Assembly: GCF_013375155.1 (NCBI RefSeq)
Contig: NZ_JABXOF010000010.1
Location: 1-64,000, forward strand
Reading direction: 5' to 3'
Length of the DNA: 64,000 bases
Origin: Serratia ureilytica
Lineage (GTDB): Bacteria > Pseudomonadota > Gammaproteobacteria > Enterobacterales > Enterobacteriaceae
Shown here piece by piece: positions 45,758 to 56,179 of this stretch. Position numbers and translations under genes: made by a program. The notes beneath the pieces were generated by a model. That model ran no database searches. It was not told the origin of the DNA and saw only the letters and a program-made list of their open reading frames with translations. Every line of letters begins with the position of its first letter. Positions within the stretch are counted from its first letter, which is position 1.

Positions 45758-46822
45758 TTAAAACTGCTCGCTGGTTTCCGCTTCGTCATCTTCGAAGTCG
45801 TCACCGGAGGCAGCCACCAGCTCACCGCCGCTGTGCAGCAGCAGGTCGCGCAGTTTCTTATCCAGCTCGGCGGCGATAGCCGGGTTTTCTTTCAGGAAGT
45901 TACAGGCGTTCGCCTTGCCCTGACCGATCTTCTCGCCGTTATAGCTGTACCAGGCGCCGGCTTTTTCGATCATCTTGTGCTTCACGCCCAGATCGACCAG
46001 CTCGCCACGGCTGTTGATGCCTTCGCCGTACATGATTTGGAACTCAGCCTGTTTGAACGGCGCAGCGATTTTGTTTTTCACCACTTTCACGCGGGTTTCG
46101 CTGCCCACCACTTCGTCGCCCTCTTTGATGGCACCGATACGACGGATATCCAGACGCACCGAAGCATAGAACTTCAGAGCGTTACCACCGGTAGTGGTTT
46201 CCGGGTTGCCGAACATCACACCAATTTTCATACGGATCTGGTTGATGAAGATCAGCAGGGTATTGGCATTTTTCAGGTTGCCGGCCAGCTTACGCATCGC
46301 CTGGCTCATCATGCGCGCCGCCAACCCCATGTGCGAATCGCCGATTTCACCTTCGATTTCCGCCTTCGGCGTCAACGCCGCCACGGAATCGACGATGATG
46401 ACGTCAACCGCGCCGGAGCGGGTCAGCGCATCACAGATTTCCAGAGCCTGCTCGCCGGTGTCCGGCTGGGAGCACAGCAGGTTGTCGATATCGACGCCCA
46501 GCTTCTTCGCATAGATAGGATCCAGCGCGTGCTCGGCATCGATGAACGCACAGGTTTTGCCTTCGCGCTGCGCGGCGGCGATCACCTGCAGCGTCAGGGT
46601 GGTTTTACCGGACGATTCCGGACCGTAGATTTCGACGATGCGGCCCATCGGCAGGCCGCCGGCGCCCAGAGCGATATCGAGTGACAGTGAGCCGGTGGAG
46701 ATGGTTTCCACGTCCATGGAGCGGTCTTCACCCAGGCGCATGATGGAGCCTTTGCCGAACTGTTTCTCAATCTGGCCCAGTGCCGCAGCTAACGCCTTTT
46801 GCTTGTTCTCATCAATAGCCAT
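45758..46822 (-). CDS. recA: RecA recombinase
   Basis: A 354-residue DNA strand-exchange protein and LexA co-protease activator. Walker [10 protein letters not shown] (about 67-75), loop L2 near [17 protein letters not shown], and an acidic C-terminal tail. Start at 46822 gives [15 protein letters not shown]; the SOS promoter lies 77-104 bp upstream. Confidence 0.99.
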   Translation of the reverse strand: MAIDENKQKALAAALGQIEKQFGKGSIMRLGEDRSMDVETISTGSLSLDIALGAGGLPMGRIVEIYGPESSGKTTLTLQVIAAAQREGKTCAFIDAEHALDPIYAKKLGVDIDNLLCSQPDTGEQALEICDALTRSGAVDVIIVDSVAALTPKAEIEGEIGDSHMGLAARMMSQAMRKLAGNLKNANTLLIFINQIRMKIGVMFGNPETTTGGNALKFYASVRLDIRRIGAIKEGDEVVGSETRVKVVKNKIAAPFKQAEFQIMYGEGINSRGELVDLGVKHKMIEKAGAWYSYNGEKIGQGKANACNFLKENPAIAAELDKKLRDLLLHSGGELVAASGDDFEDDEAETSEQF

Positions 46823-46898
46823 TTTTGCTCCTTCGTTTCGCAATGCCGGTGTTACCCCACACTGCCACTGAATGTATGTTGTGCAGGAAATGTCACTA

Positions 46899-46926
46899 AT
46901 TATACTGTATGGTCATACAGTATCAA
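46899..46926 (-). promoter_or_regulatory. recA promoter with LexA box
   Basis: Minus-strand -35 TTGATA (46921-46926), 16-bp spacer, -10 TATAAT (46899-46904). The LexA box TACTGTATGACCATACAGTA (46903-46922) fills the spacer. Confidence 0.93.
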
Positions 46927-46933
46927 GCCTAAT

Positions 46934-47422
46934 TTACAAAAATTCGTCGATGGCGGTTTGCAGCGCGAAAATCGTCGCCTGCAGCCGTACCGCATCGCGG
47001 TCGCCCTCGAATTGCATCTTGCGCGACAGCCCCCGGCCATCGCTGCTGGCGAAGCCGAACCACACGGTGCCGACCGGCTTTTCCGCGCTGCCGCCGTCCG
47101 GGCCGGCGATGCCGCTCACCGACAGCGCCAGATCGGCCTGCGCCGCCCGCAGCGCCCCTATGGCCATCTCGCGCACCACCTCTTCGCTGACCGCGCCATG
47201 CGCCGCCAACGTCGCTTCACTCACTCCCAGCAGGTCATGCTTCGCCGCATTGCTGTAGGTCACGAATCCGCGATCAAAATAGGCGGAGCTGCCCGCGACA
47301 TCGGTAATGGCCTTGGCGATGCCGCCGCCGGTGCAGGATTCCGCGCAGGTGATCCAGCGGCCCTGCGCCTTCAGTTTTTCCCCTGCCAGCACGCTGAGCC
47401 GGCGCAGTTGGTTTTGACTCAT
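46934..47422 (-). CDS. pncC: PncC, nicotinamide-nucleotide amidase
   Basis: A 162-residue CinA C-terminal-type enzyme that deamidates NMN to NaMN in NAD recycling. Blocks AESCTGGGIAKAITDVAGSS and GIAGPDGGSAEKPVGTVWFG are diagnostic. Directly upstream of recA, as in E. coli. Confidence 0.95.
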   Translation of the reverse strand: MSQNQLRRLSVLAGEKLKAQGRWITCAESCTGGGIAKAITDVAGSSAYFDRGFVTYSNAAKHDLLGVSEATLAAHGAVSEEVVREMAIGALRAAQADLALSVSGIAGPDGGSAEKPVGTVWFGFASSDGRGLSRKMQFEGDRDAVRLQATIFALQTAIDEFL

Positions 47423-47665
47423 AACCCCTCCCTCGCGAATTCAGGTATATGCGCCCGATAGTAGCATTTATCAAGGCGGCGCGGCGGCTGGCGTGCAGAA
47501 ATGCGCAGCGCCTCGCAGGAGGTGCGGTTTTAAGCGCCCGGCCAAGCTGCTAGTATCAAAAGAAGCGCCCCATCGAGCGGCGGCGCACCAGCACAAGGAA
47601 CATCACGGAGGCGGCACGCTGCGGCGGCGGTCTCAGGGCGCACCAGAAGAGATTAGGATGATAGA

Positions 47666-49045
47666 GTGAAAAAAACGTTGGGCGTATTTTTGCCGTTGTA
47701 CACCACCACCCTGCTGCTGCTGTTGGGCTCAGGCCTGCTCACTACCTACGTCTCGCTGCGGCTGACCTCCATTCACGTCAGCAGCGCGCTGATCGGCGCC
47801 ATCATCGCCGCCAACTACATCGGGCTGGTGATCGGCGGCAAGGTCGGCCACTTTCTCATCGCCCGCGTCGGGCATATCCGCGCCTACGTGGCCTGCGCCG
47901 GCATCATCACCGCCGCGGTGCTGGGCCACGGCCTGACGGAGTTCATTCCCGCCTGGGTCGCGCTGCGCCTGGTGATCGGCCTATGCATGATGTGTCAGTA
48001 CATGGTGCTGGAGAGCTGGTTGAACGACCAGGCGGAATCCAACCAGCGCGGCATGGTGTTCGGCTTCTATATGGCGGCGACCTATCTCGGCATGTCGCTG
48101 GGCCAGATCGTGCTGATGCTGCAAAGCAATCTGGGCATCGCCACGCTGCTGGTGATCGCGCTGTGCTTCGCGCTCTGTCTGGTGCCGATCGCTCTGACTA
48201 CCCGCACCAATGCGCGCCACATGTCGCCGGCGCCGATGGAACTGCGTTATTTTGTCGGCGCCATTCCCAAGGTGCTGGCCACCACGCTGGTGATCGGCAT
48301 GGTCGTGGGCTCGTTTTACGGGCTGGCGCCGGTCTACGCCAGCCTGCAGTCCTTAACCACTCAGCAAACCGGCCTGTTCATGGCGCTCTCCATCTTCGCC
48401 GGGCTGGTGGCGCAATTCCCGCTCAGTTGGCTGTCGGATCGCTATAACCGCCCCTTGCTGATGCGCCTCAACGCCATTCTGCTGATCGTGGCGGCGCTGC
48501 CGCTGGCGCTGCTGCCGCACATCGATTTTCCGCTGCTGCTGGCGGTAGGATTCGTCGTCAGCATGCTGCAGTTTACGCTCTACCCGCTCGCGGTGGCGCT
48601 GGCCAACGATCTGATCGAGCCGGAGCGCCGCGTCTCGCTGGCCGCCTGTCTGCTGATGGCGTTCGGCGTCGGTGCCAGCATCGGGCCGTTGGCGGTCGGC
48701 GCGCTGATCGAGCCGCTTGGCGGCAATATTCTGTACGCCTTCTTTGCCCTGTGCGGCGTGCTGCTGGCAGCCCTGAGCCGGACGGCCAAAGCAGAGGAAC
48801 CGCAGCTGGCGCAGGACGCGCCGGTGCCGCATATTGCGCTGCCGGACAGCCTCGCCAGCTCGCCGCTGTCACCGGCGCTCAATCCAACCTTCGATGAACA
48901 GATCATTCACGACACCATGCCGCCGCCGGAAGCGGCGCCCGATGTCGAGGAGCCGCAGCCCGAAGAACAGGAAGCGGAACCCTCAGCTCAGGGGGCGGAT
49001 CCGGAAGAAGACACCGGTCTGAAAAAGGCGCACGCCATGCTGTAA
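47666..49045 (+). CDS. MFS transporter (YcaD-like) with an acidic C-terminal tail
   Basis: A 459-residue inner-membrane protein with about 12 helices. The first ~380 residues resemble E. coli YcaD (for example VLESWLNDQAESNQRGMVFGFYM and FPLSWLSDRYNRP, shortened here); the substrate is unknown. The last ~75 residues form a cytoplasmic Pro/Glu-rich tail (EEPQPEEQEAEPSAQ) not present in YcaD. Starts with GTG at 47666 after AGGATGATAGA. The 243-bp region upstream holds no recognised site. Confidence 0.85.
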   Translation: MKKTLGVFLPLYTTTLLLLLGSGLLTTYVSLRLTSIHVSSALIGAIIAANYIGLVIGGKVGHFLIARVGHIRAYVACAGIITAAVLGHGLTEFIPAWVALRLVIGLCMMCQYMVLESWLNDQAESNQRGMVFGFYMAATYLGMSLGQIVLMLQSNLGIATLLVIALCFALCLVPIALTTRTNARHMSPAPMELRYFVGAIPKVLATTLVIGMVVGSFYGLAPVYASLQSLTTQQTGLFMALSIFAGLVAQFPLSWLSDRYNRPLLMRLNAILLIVAALPLALLPHIDFPLLLAVGFVVSMLQFTLYPLAVALANDLIEPERRVSLAACLLMAFGVGASIGPLAVGALIEPLGGNILYAFFALCGVLLAALSRTAKAEEPQLAQDAPVPHIALPDSLASSPLSPALNPTFDEQIIHDTMPPPEAAPDVEEPQPEEQEAEPSAQGADPEEDTGLKKAHAML

Positions 49046-49054
49046 ATGGCTGCG

Positions 49055-49816
49055 TTACAGATCCCGGAAAGAGCCCAGCAGAAAACCGCGTTCGGCGATC
49101 GCCGCTTTCAGCGTCGGCGCGGTCAACACATCCAGCTCGGCGAGGCGCGGATGGCAATATTGGCTCTGCAGGATCGTCGCGTCGAGGAAGGCCGGGTGGC
49201 ACATCATTTCCAATGACTCGGCGCCCTGCTCGTCGGCGCGCGCCAACCGCTGCAAGAACAAGGCTTCGGAAATCATTTCACCGTAGAATCCCGCGTCAAA
49301 CGCGTCGGTGCTGCAGGGAGTCTGCAACGCAATGTCGCGCCGTTTCGCCTCTTCGCGATCGATGCGCAGCGGCAGATCATGCGCCAGCGCGAACGCCTCC
49401 ACCAGCGGGTAAATCTGCGGCTGCATATGCACATGGTGGTGGCTGTCAATGTGCGTCGGCGGCCTGCCGAACAGCGTCACGAACCGCGCGAACTGGCGCT
49501 GCAGCTCTTCCTGAATCTCGTCCAGCGGCAGCTCGCCGGCCTCGGCGCGGCGCCACAGCCATTTGCCCAGTTCGCCGCGCTCGTTGACCAGCGAAGGCAT
49601 GGCGCCCAGCGGCCTGCCATGGGTCAAAACGAAGTGCAGCCCGATCGGCAATCCGGGATATTGCCGGCTGAGCGCTGCAGCATGCTCCGCGCCGCCGCCG
49701 TTCACCATTGCCGTGGTGGAGGAAACGACGCCATGCTGATACGCCTCGATAACGCCATAGTTCTGTCCTTTGCTCAGACCGAAATCGTCGGCATTCACGA
49801 TCAGTAGTTTTTCCAT
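49055..49816 (-). CDS. chbG: ChbG, chito-oligosaccharide deacetylase
   Basis: A 253-residue YdjC-family metal enzyme (E. coli: 249) that removes one acetyl group from chitobiose/chitotriose so the sugar becomes an inducer recognised by ChbR. The metal motif NADDFGLS and the [13 protein letters not shown] block are present. Start at 49816 ([13 protein letters not shown]) is chosen by homology; GGAG lies upstream. Last gene of the chb-like operon. Confidence 0.92.
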   Translation of the reverse strand: MEKLLIVNADDFGLSKGQNYGVIEAYQHGVVSSTTAMVNGGGAEHAAALSRQYPGLPIGLHFVLTHGRPLGAMPSLVNERGELGKWLWRRAEAGELPLDEIQEELQRQFARFVTLFGRPPTHIDSHHHVHMQPQIYPLVEAFALAHDLPLRIDREEAKRRDIALQTPCSTDAFDAGFYGEMISEALFLQRLARADEQGAESLEMMCHPAFLDATILQSQYCHPRLAELDVLTAPTLKAAIAERGFLLGSFRDL

Positions 49817-49964
49817 AGTGGCTCCCGCGGGATGAATTTTTGGCAAGGGAGGGCCGACCGACCGGTGCGGCATTCCCCTTCGCTAAGATAAAAATCAAAT
49901 GATTAACCGACCGGCGCCCTGAAGCTCATCGGCATATCGACGTTGATACTGATCGGGAGCGGCC

Positions 49965-50813
49965 CTAAAGAGGGCCGTAACACTTTTTTCGGTAGTTGCC
50001 CGGGGTCACGTCGGTGAGCCGCTTGAAGTTTTTAATGAACAGGCTGACATCGCCATAGCCGGAATCAAAGGCGATGTCGGAGACCGAATAGTTGGTGACC
50101 TCCAGCTGCGTCTTGGCGAAGTTGATGCGGATCTCATTGATCACCTGCATCGGCGTCTTCTGGTAGTAGCGCCGCATCGCCCGGGTCAGGTACTCCTGAG
50201 TTTTCCCCGACAGCGCCACCATGTTCGCCAACGCCCGCTCGCCGAACATCGCCTTGTCATGCATGCCGGCGAGGGTGTTCTTCAGCCACTGCGGGATATC
50301 ATCGCCGCCGTCGGTGTCTTCTTTATAGTGACGAATACGGCTGATCACGTAGAAGGTCAGCGTTTCGAGAAATTCGGCGAAATCGTCCTCGCGAAACTGC
50401 GGCGAACTCACCACCGATTCGATATAGGCCAAAAACTCGCTTCTCAGGCTGTAGGCCTGCGAGGCGACAAAGCAGCGCGGCAGTTGCTGCAAATAGTGCT
50501 CTTCAAAAAACGCTTTGCTGACCGCCACGTTGAAGATTTTCGTCGCGCCGAACTCGTAAAAGCTCTGGTGGTAGGAGCCGATGGGGATAAAGACGAAATC
50601 CCCGCGTTCCAGCAGCACCCGCTTGCCGTTGATCTCCTGATAGCATTTGCCGCTCAGCACGATGGTGAATTCGTAATAGTCGTGCTGATGCAGCCCGGTG
50701 GCGCTTTCCACCTTGTTATAGATAAACAGGTGAAAGTCTTTGCAGTTAAAGAAATCCTGCTCGCGAATCAGCTTCACGTCGTTCGCACTCAGCGAAATTC
50801 GGTTATCGGACAC
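49965..50813 (-). CDS. chbR: ChbR, AraC-family regulator
   Basis: A 282-residue regulator (E. coli ChbR: 280) with an N-terminal cupin sensor ([15 protein letters not shown]) and a C-terminal double HTH (about 185-280). In E. coli it represses or activates chbBCARFG depending on sugar and CRP. Starts with GTG at 50813, 15 bp after the glycosidase gene. Confidence 0.9.
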   Translation of the reverse strand: MSDNRISLSANDVKLIREQDFFNCKDFHLFIYNKVESATGLHQHDYYEFTIVLSGKCYQEINGKRVLLERGDFVFIPIGSYHQSFYEFGATKIFNVAVSKAFFEEHYLQQLPRCFVASQAYSLRSEFLAYIESVVSSPQFREDDFAEFLETLTFYVISRIRHYKEDTDGGDDIPQWLKNTLAGMHDKAMFGERALANMVALSGKTQEYLTRAMRRYYQKTPMQVINEIRINFAKTQLEVTNYSVSDIAFDSGYGDVSLFIKNFKRLTDVTPGNYRKKCYGPL

Positions 50814-50828
50814 GGCCCCGGCCTCCCG

Positions 50829-52214
50829 TTAGTCAAATCCGTTGCGTCTGGCCGCCTCGGCAAACCAGTAGCCGCTTTTTTTGATGGTGCGCCGCTGCTC
50901 CGCCCGATCCAGCCGCACCAGCCCATAACGATTCTTGTAGGCGTTCAGCCAGGACCAGCAGTCGATAAAGGTCCACAGATGATAGCCCTTGCACTGCGAG
51001 CCTTCCGCCAGCGCGCGGTGCAGCCACTTCAGGTGATCGCGAATAAACTCGATGCGGTAATCGTCCTCCACCCGCCCATCGGCGCCGATAAACGCCTCTT
51101 CGCCCTCAACGCCCATGCCGTTTTCGGAAATATAACAAGGCAGATTGCCGTAGTTCTCTTTTAGATCCATCAGAATGTCGTACAACCCCTTCTCATAGAT
51201 CTCCCAGCCGCGATGCGGATTGATTTTGCGGCCCGGCATTGCATAGTAACTGAACAAGTCCTCCGGCAGCGCGATCGGCTCCCCGGCGCGGCGCCCCGCT
51301 TTCGCCTGCACCCTGCGCGGCTGGTAGTAGTTGACGCCGAGGATATCCACCACGCCGCCTTCGAGCAGTTGCGTGTCCTGCGGTTCGCAGTAAGGCATCA
51401 GCCCATGCTGCGCCAACAGATGCAGCAACGCCGCCGGATAACGCCCTTTGGCGACCGGGTCGAGAAAGCTGCGATTGAGCAACAGATCGGCGTCGTGTGC
51501 GGCCTGCAGATCCTCCGGCGCGTCGGAGCGCGGATAGGTTGGGCTCAGGTTCAAAATGATGCCGATGCTCCCCGGCTGCCCCCGCGCTCTGAAACGCTGC
51601 ACCGCCATGGCGTGCGCCAGCACGCTGTGATACGCCACGGTGACCGCCCGTTTGAAGTCCACCACGCAAGGGTAGTGCAAGTCATTCAGGTAACCGGCCT
51701 CTACCGGCACGATCGGCTCGTTGAAGGTGAACCAGTGGGTAACCCGATCGCCAAACAGGCCGAAGCAGATGTCGGCGTAACGCGCATAGGCGTCGATCAC
51801 CGCCCGGCTTTCCCAGCCGCCGCGCTGCTGCATGCACAGCGGCATATCGAAGTGGTAGAGATTGATAAACGGGGTGATGCCCTGCGCCAACAGCTCGTCG
51901 ATCATCGCGTTGTAGAATGCCGCCGCCAGCGGGTTCACCTCGCCGTCCCCGTCCGGGATCAGCCGTGACCACGAGATCGAGGTTCTGAAGGTATTGTGGC
52001 CCAGCGTTTTGAGCAGCCCGATATCGGTGCGGAAATGGTCATAAAAGGTCGAGGCCTCGGCCGGCCCCACCCGATCGTGAAAGCGCTCGGGCGCGATCTC
52101 GTACCAATAGTCAAAGATGTTGCGGCTCTTGCCATCGCGCGCGGCCGCCCCTTCAGACTGCGGCGCGGAGGTGGCGCTGCCCCACCAAAACCCGTCGGCA
52201 AATTGATATTCCAT
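50829..52214 (-). CDS. GH1 family 6-phospho-beta-glycosidase
   Basis: A 461-residue GH1 (alpha/beta)8 enzyme with acid/base Glu166 (FNEP) and nucleophile Glu364 (SENG). The C-terminal segment with KKSGYWF resembles the phosphate-binding Lys/Tyr site of 6-phospho-beta-glucosidases. It sits where the operon would need an enzyme to split the phosphorylated disaccharide imported by ChbBC; E. coli uses the unrelated GH4 enzyme ChbF. The substrate may be chitobiose-P, cellobiose-P or another beta-glucoside-P. Confidence 0.85.
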   Translation of the reverse strand: MEYQFADGFWWGSATSAPQSEGAAARDGKSRNIFDYWYEIAPERFHDRVGPAEASTFYDHFRTDIGLLKTLGHNTFRTSISWSRLIPDGDGEVNPLAAAFYNAMIDELLAQGITPFINLYHFDMPLCMQQRGGWESRAVIDAYARYADICFGLFGDRVTHWFTFNEPIVPVEAGYLNDLHYPCVVDFKRAVTVAYHSVLAHAMAVQRFRARGQPGSIGIILNLSPTYPRSDAPEDLQAAHDADLLLNRSFLDPVAKGRYPAALLHLLAQHGLMPYCEPQDTQLLEGGVVDILGVNYYQPRRVQAKAGRRAGEPIALPEDLFSYYAMPGRKINPHRGWEIYEKGLYDILMDLKENYGNLPCYISENGMGVEGEEAFIGADGRVEDDYRIEFIRDHLKWLHRALAEGSQCKGYHLWTFIDCWSWLNAYKNRYGLVRLDRAEQRRTIKKSGYWFAEAARRNGFD

Positions 52215-52257
52215 ATTCGCGTCCCTCGCGGGGCGACCGCGCCGCCCCGTTCCACAG

Positions 52258-53619
52258 TTAGAATTTCAGCGCCTTGGCGATGTCTTCTTCGCTTTCCGTC
52301 GCCGCATCGATCTGGCTTTGCGCCTTGTTGGAAATCGCCACGAACGGCAGATAAATCACGGTGGCGACCGCCAGGTTGAACAAGCTCAGCAACAGGGCCA
52401 TGATGCTGCCGTTGGTGTTGAAGAACGCTCCCAGGCCGACCGGCATGGTCCAGGGCGCGATGTTAGTGATCGGCGGGATCAGCCCGGAGTAGTAAGCCAG
52501 CGAGGTGATGAGGGTCAGCACCGGCTGCACCAGGATGAACGGAATAAACATCACCGGGTTCATGATCACCGGCAAACCGAACAGGATAGGTTCGTTGATC
52601 TGGAAAATGCCGGATGGCGTCGCCAGTTTGGCGACCTGGCGGTAATCTTCGCGGCGCGAGGCGATGAAGATGGCGATGATCAGGCCCAGCGTCGAACCGG
52701 TGCCGCCGAGGTAAATATAAGAGTCGACGAACGGTTTCGCCCACATGTGGAACTCTTTGCCGGCGGCCACCGCCGCCTCGACCGAACCGTATTTATTGTA
52801 CAGCTCCACATTTTCCAGCGCGAAAGGCGTCATGATGCCGCTGTCCAGCGCCGCCAGCGCCATGGAACCGTGTACCCCAAAGAACCACAGCAGCGAAGAG
52901 AAAAGCACGTATACCCAGCCCACCACGCTGCCCATCTTGGCCAGCGGCGCCGAAATGCCGTCCATGATGATCTGGTGGAAGTTAGTGCCCCAGTGCGCCA
53001 GCGCGAACGCCACCAGCCCCATGATGGAGAGGATGATGAAGCCGGGGATCAGCGCCGAGAAGGAGCGCGACACCGAAGCCGGCACGCTGTCCGGCAGGCT
53101 GATCACCCAGTTGCGCCGCACGATGAAGGCAAACATCTCAGCCACCGCCAGCCCGATCACCATACCGGAAATGATGTTGGCGCCGCCCAGCCAATTGGCG
53201 CCCACCGCATAGGCCTCGCCGACGTTGAACGGCGTGACGGTCATGAAGGCCGCCACCGCCAGCAACGCCGAGGCCAGGGGATCGACCTTGCGCTCTTCGG
53301 CCAGCGCCATGCTGATAAAGAACGGCGTCATCAGGGACATGATCCCCAACGTACCGTTGTAAACGCTGCCGCCAATGCTCTTCAGGCTATTGAGCGTCTC
53401 GATGGTGGATGCGTCCAATCGCACGCCCAGCGAATAGAAGAACGATCCCTCGCCAAAGCTCAGGAACACGTTGTTGATCAACACGAACATCGCCCCGGTC
53501 AAGGTCAGCGGCATCAGACGGATAAAGCCGTTTTTGATGGCGTTGACGTGGGGCTGCTTACCGATTTTTACGGCGAAAGGCAGGATAACCTTCTCGAGCG
53601 AGGCAATGAGGGTATTCAC
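52258..53619 (-). CDS. chbC: PTS EIIC component, chitobiose/cellobiose family
   Basis: A 453-residue polytopic permease of the Lac/Chb family, about 10 helices, with the NEPILFG motif (in [15 protein letters not shown]). E. coli ChbC has 452 residues. It carries the disaccharide across the inner membrane while it is phosphorylated by the EIIB partner encoded just upstream. Confidence 0.92.
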   Translation of the reverse strand: MNTLIASLEKVILPFAVKIGKQPHVNAIKNGFIRLMPLTLTGAMFVLINNVFLSFGEGSFFYSLGVRLDASTIETLNSLKSIGGSVYNGTLGIMSLMTPFFISMALAEERKVDPLASALLAVAAFMTVTPFNVGEAYAVGANWLGGANIISGMVIGLAVAEMFAFIVRRNWVISLPDSVPASVSRSFSALIPGFIILSIMGLVAFALAHWGTNFHQIIMDGISAPLAKMGSVVGWVYVLFSSLLWFFGVHGSMALAALDSGIMTPFALENVELYNKYGSVEAAVAAGKEFHMWAKPFVDSYIYLGGTGSTLGLIIAIFIASRREDYRQVAKLATPSGIFQINEPILFGLPVIMNPVMFIPFILVQPVLTLITSLAYYSGLIPPITNIAPWTMPVGLGAFFNTNGSIMALLLSLFNLAVATVIYLPFVAISNKAQSQIDAATESEEDIAKALKF

Positions 53620-53631
53620 GGCGGCCTCCTG

Positions 53632-53949
53632 TTATTGGTTGGCTTTCTTGATGGCGGCCACCGCGGCCTTCAGCACGCCCAGCCCATCGACCTTGCCGTA
53701 CAGCAGCGGATCGATGACTTCAACAGGTTTATTGGGCAACTGTTTCTGCACTTCCGGCAGGGTGTAGGCGATCTGCGGCCCCAGCAGGATCAGATCCGCT
53801 TCAACCCCCTTCTCCGCAGCCAGCGCTTCCGGATAGGCGGCGATGATCACCGGCACTTCATATTTTTCGGCCTGCGCCTTCATTTTTGATACCAACAGGG
53901 AAGTGGACATACCGGCAGAACAAAACAGATAGATTTTTTTCTTTTCCAT
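53632..53949 (-). CDS. chbB: PTS EIIB component, chitobiose family
   Basis: A 105-residue cytoplasmic EIIB with the phosphorylated cysteine in [13 protein letters not shown] (Cys10), nearly identical to E. coli ChbB (106). Start at 53949 ([13 protein letters not shown]) preceded by GAGGTG. First gene of the operon chbB-chbC-GH1-chbR-chbG. Confidence 0.94.
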   Translation of the reverse strand: MEKKKIYLFCSAGMSTSLLVSKMKAQAEKYEVPVIIAAYPEALAAEKGVEADLILLGPQIAYTLPEVQKQLPNKPVEVIDPLLYGKVDGLGVLKAAVAAIKKANQ

Positions 53950-54366
53950 ACCAAGCACCTCAGATAATCAAAAAAACCCGGTGTTATTTGTATGCCAGAT
54001 GCAATCACGATTGCTTCACGCACATTCCTTATGAAAATTTCCGTCACGTTGCCCTGGTTACAGACAGTATACGGAGCATGAAAAAAGGATCGGTAAGCCA
54101 GAAGGAGACAGAACCGTCTCTCATTGACCTGATGGATTGACCCCCTTCACATTTCGCACAAAAAAATAGTGTGACCGGGCTCTCAAACAACCGATAAAAA
54201 CTCAGAATATTCGTAATAAATAATCAAATAGCAATTATAAACAGCAAGTTATAAACTCGCTGGGAATTTAAGGGTTTATTTGCGTCTGAACAAACGGCGA
54301 GGGAATAAAAATAGTTCAAGCTTGATTCGCCTGCTGCCATCCGAACGCGATGGCAGGCGAAGAGGA
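53950..54366 (-). other. promoter region of the chb-like operon
   Basis: 417 bp without a gene. It should hold the chb promoter and sites for ChbR, NagC and CRP. A partial CRP-like site TGTGA-CCGGGC-TCTCA lies at 54170-54185 (plus strand), with an AT-rich tract at 54210-54260; no NagC site could be assigned with confidence. Confidence 0.45.
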
Positions 54367-55260
54367 TTACGTGGGCAGACGCAGCAACTCAATCACCGTG
54401 GCCAGCGCCACGGAATGGTTTCTGCGGTTGGGGTAATAGAGGTAAAAACCGGGAAACGGCGCGCACCAATCGGCCAGCACCCGCCGCAGCCGCCCGCTCG
54501 CCAGGTATTCCTCTGCCTCCTGCTCGATGGCAAAAGCGATGCCGACGTTCGCCAGCGCCGCCTGCACCATCATCCTGCCGTCATCGAGTATCAACGGGCT
54601 GTTGACCGCCACGGAAAACCGCTGCTCCCCCTGCTGAAAGGCCCATTTGTAGCGCTCGCCTGAAGAAGCTTTGCGCCAACCGATGCAGCGATGCTGCAGT
54701 AAATCCTGCGGGTGCGTCGGTTCACCGTGCCGTTGAAAGTAATCCGGCGTGGCGACGATGGCAAAACGCAGATCCGGCGTCAGGCGCACCGCGCGCATAT
54801 CGTTGTGCAGATCCTCGCCGAGCCGGATGCCAGCGTCAAAGCCTTGCTCGACGATGTTGGCGAACCCCTCGTCCGCCACCACTTCCAGCGTAATGCCGGG
54901 GTATTCGCTGGCCAGCCGTCCCAGATGCGGCACGATGGCGAGATCGATCGCCGAACGCGGCGCGTTGATACGCACCAGGCCGCGTGGCCCTTCGCGAAAC
55001 GCATTCAGGCTCTCCAGCGCGGCGTCGATGTCGGTAAAAGCCGGCACCAGCTGCGCCAGCAGATGCTCTCCGGCCTCCGTCGGCGAGACGTTACGGGTGG
55101 TGCGGTTCAGCAGGCGAATGCCCACCTGCGCTTCAAGTTCGCGCAGGGTGTGGGTCAGCGTCGGCGGCGTCACGCCCAATCGGGCGGCGGCGCGGCGGAA
55201 GCTGCGTTCACTGGCGATAGCCACGAAGGCCGCCAGGCCGGACAGTTCGGGTTTCTTCAT
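54367..55260 (-). CDS. LysR-family transcriptional regulator
   Basis: A 297-residue regulator: N-terminal winged HTH (about 5-64, AFVAIASERSFRRAAARLGV with LGVTPPTLTHTLRELE) and a periplasmic-binding-like effector domain. It is divergent from the SDR-AKR-SMP-30 cluster, which it probably controls. The inducer is unknown; similar regulators next to SDR/AKR pairs often sense reactive aldehydes or aromatic compounds (inference). Confidence 0.9.
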   Translation of the reverse strand: MKKPELSGLAAFVAIASERSFRRAAARLGVTPPTLTHTLRELEAQVGIRLLNRTTRNVSPTEAGEHLLAQLVPAFTDIDAALESLNAFREGPRGLVRINAPRSAIDLAIVPHLGRLASEYPGITLEVVADEGFANIVEQGFDAGIRLGEDLHNDMRAVRLTPDLRFAIVATPDYFQRHGEPTHPQDLLQHRCIGWRKASSGERYKWAFQQGEQRFSVAVNSPLILDDGRMMVQAALANVGIAFAIEQEAEEYLASGRLRRVLADWCAPFPGFYLYYPNRRNHSVALATVIELLRLPT

Positions 55261-55302
55261 GCTATTGATATAAATTATCTAATAGTGAGATGAATTTTTA
55301 GC

Positions 55303-55314
55303 GGATAGTTATCC
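55303..55314. promoter_or_regulatory. palindrome in the LysR/SDR divergent region
   Basis: GGATAGTTATCC is a perfect 12-bp palindrome between the divergent starts, a candidate LysR-type binding site, though without the usual T-N11-A spacing verified. Confidence 0.4.
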
Positions 55315-55366
55315 GTCATCTAACAACATAGCATTGCGATCGAACCCATTACCAGGTATCGATGCG

Positions 55367-56167
55367 ATGATTAATGCTACAGCTCCAACCCATGAAACGC
55401 CGCGCCGTCTGGCGGGCAAAGTCGTACTGGTGAGCGGCGGCGGCACCGGCATCGGCCGCGCCGCCGCGCTGGCCTATGCCCGCGAAGGCGCCAACGTGGC
55501 GCTGGCCGGCCGGCGCGCGGCGGAGATCGAAGCCACGGCGCGCGATATCGCGCTGGCTGGCGGCGATGCCCTGCCCATCGTGACCGACGTCTCCCAAGAA
55601 GACGATATCCGCCGGCTACTCGCCGCGGTGACCGCCCACTACGGCCGGCTCGACGTCGCTTTCAACAACGCCGGCATCATCGGCAACTTCGCCCCCATCA
55701 CCGAACAGAGCAGCGAGGATTTTGACCGGGTGATTGCCATTAACCTCAGAGGCGTCTGGCTGGCGATGAAATACGAGATTGAAACCTTCCTGGCTCAGCG
55801 GTCGGGCGGCGTGATCATCAACACCTCCTCCTGGCTGACCCACGGCGCGCTGGCCGGCTCATCCAGCTACTCCGCCAGCAAAGGGGCGCTCGATGCGATG
55901 ATCCGCGCGGTGGCGCTCGAATACAGCGGCCAGGGCATCCGCGTCAACAACATCAACCCCGGCATCATCGACACGCCGATGGCGCGCGGCAGCGTAGCCG
56001 ACAGCGCGGCGTTCGCGCCCTTTATCGCCCATACGCCCGCCGGCCGCCTGGGCGAATCGGAAGACATCGGCGATGTGGCGCTGTGGTTGGCGACGGACGA
56101 GGCCCGCTTCATCACCGGCCAAAGCCTGCTGGTGGACGGCGGTTACACCATCGCCGGCATGCGCTGA
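55367..56167 (+). CDS. short-chain dehydrogenase/reductase
   Basis: A 266-residue classical SDR: cofactor loop SGGGTGIG (23-30), NNAG (100-103), catalytic Ser155, Tyr168 and Lys172 (YSASK). NAD(P)-dependent oxidation or reduction of an unknown alcohol/ketone. The ATG at 55367 is preferred to an upstream TTG at 55334. Confidence 0.88.
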   Translation: MINATAPTHETPRRLAGKVVLVSGGGTGIGRAAALAYAREGANVALAGRRAAEIEATARDIALAGGDALPIVTDVSQEDDIRRLLAAVTAHYGRLDVAFNNAGIIGNFAPITEQSSEDFDRVIAINLRGVWLAMKYEIETFLAQRSGGVIINTSSWLTHGALAGSSSYSASKGALDAMIRAVALEYSGQGIRVNNINPGIIDTPMARGSVADSAAFAPFIAHTPAGRLGESEDIGDVALWLATDEARFITGQSLLVDGGYTIAGMR

Positions 56168-56179
56168 GGAGATGATGCC

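Noticed and set aside
52318-53889. 523-codon plus-strand frame opposite chbC and chbB
   Set aside because: Low-complexity Arg/His/Gln/Asp composition and full overlap with chbC/chbB show it is a shadow.
54170-54185. CRP site for the chb operon
   Set aside because: Only one half-site is good (TGTGA); the other (TCTCA) is weak, so it is mentioned but not called as a site.
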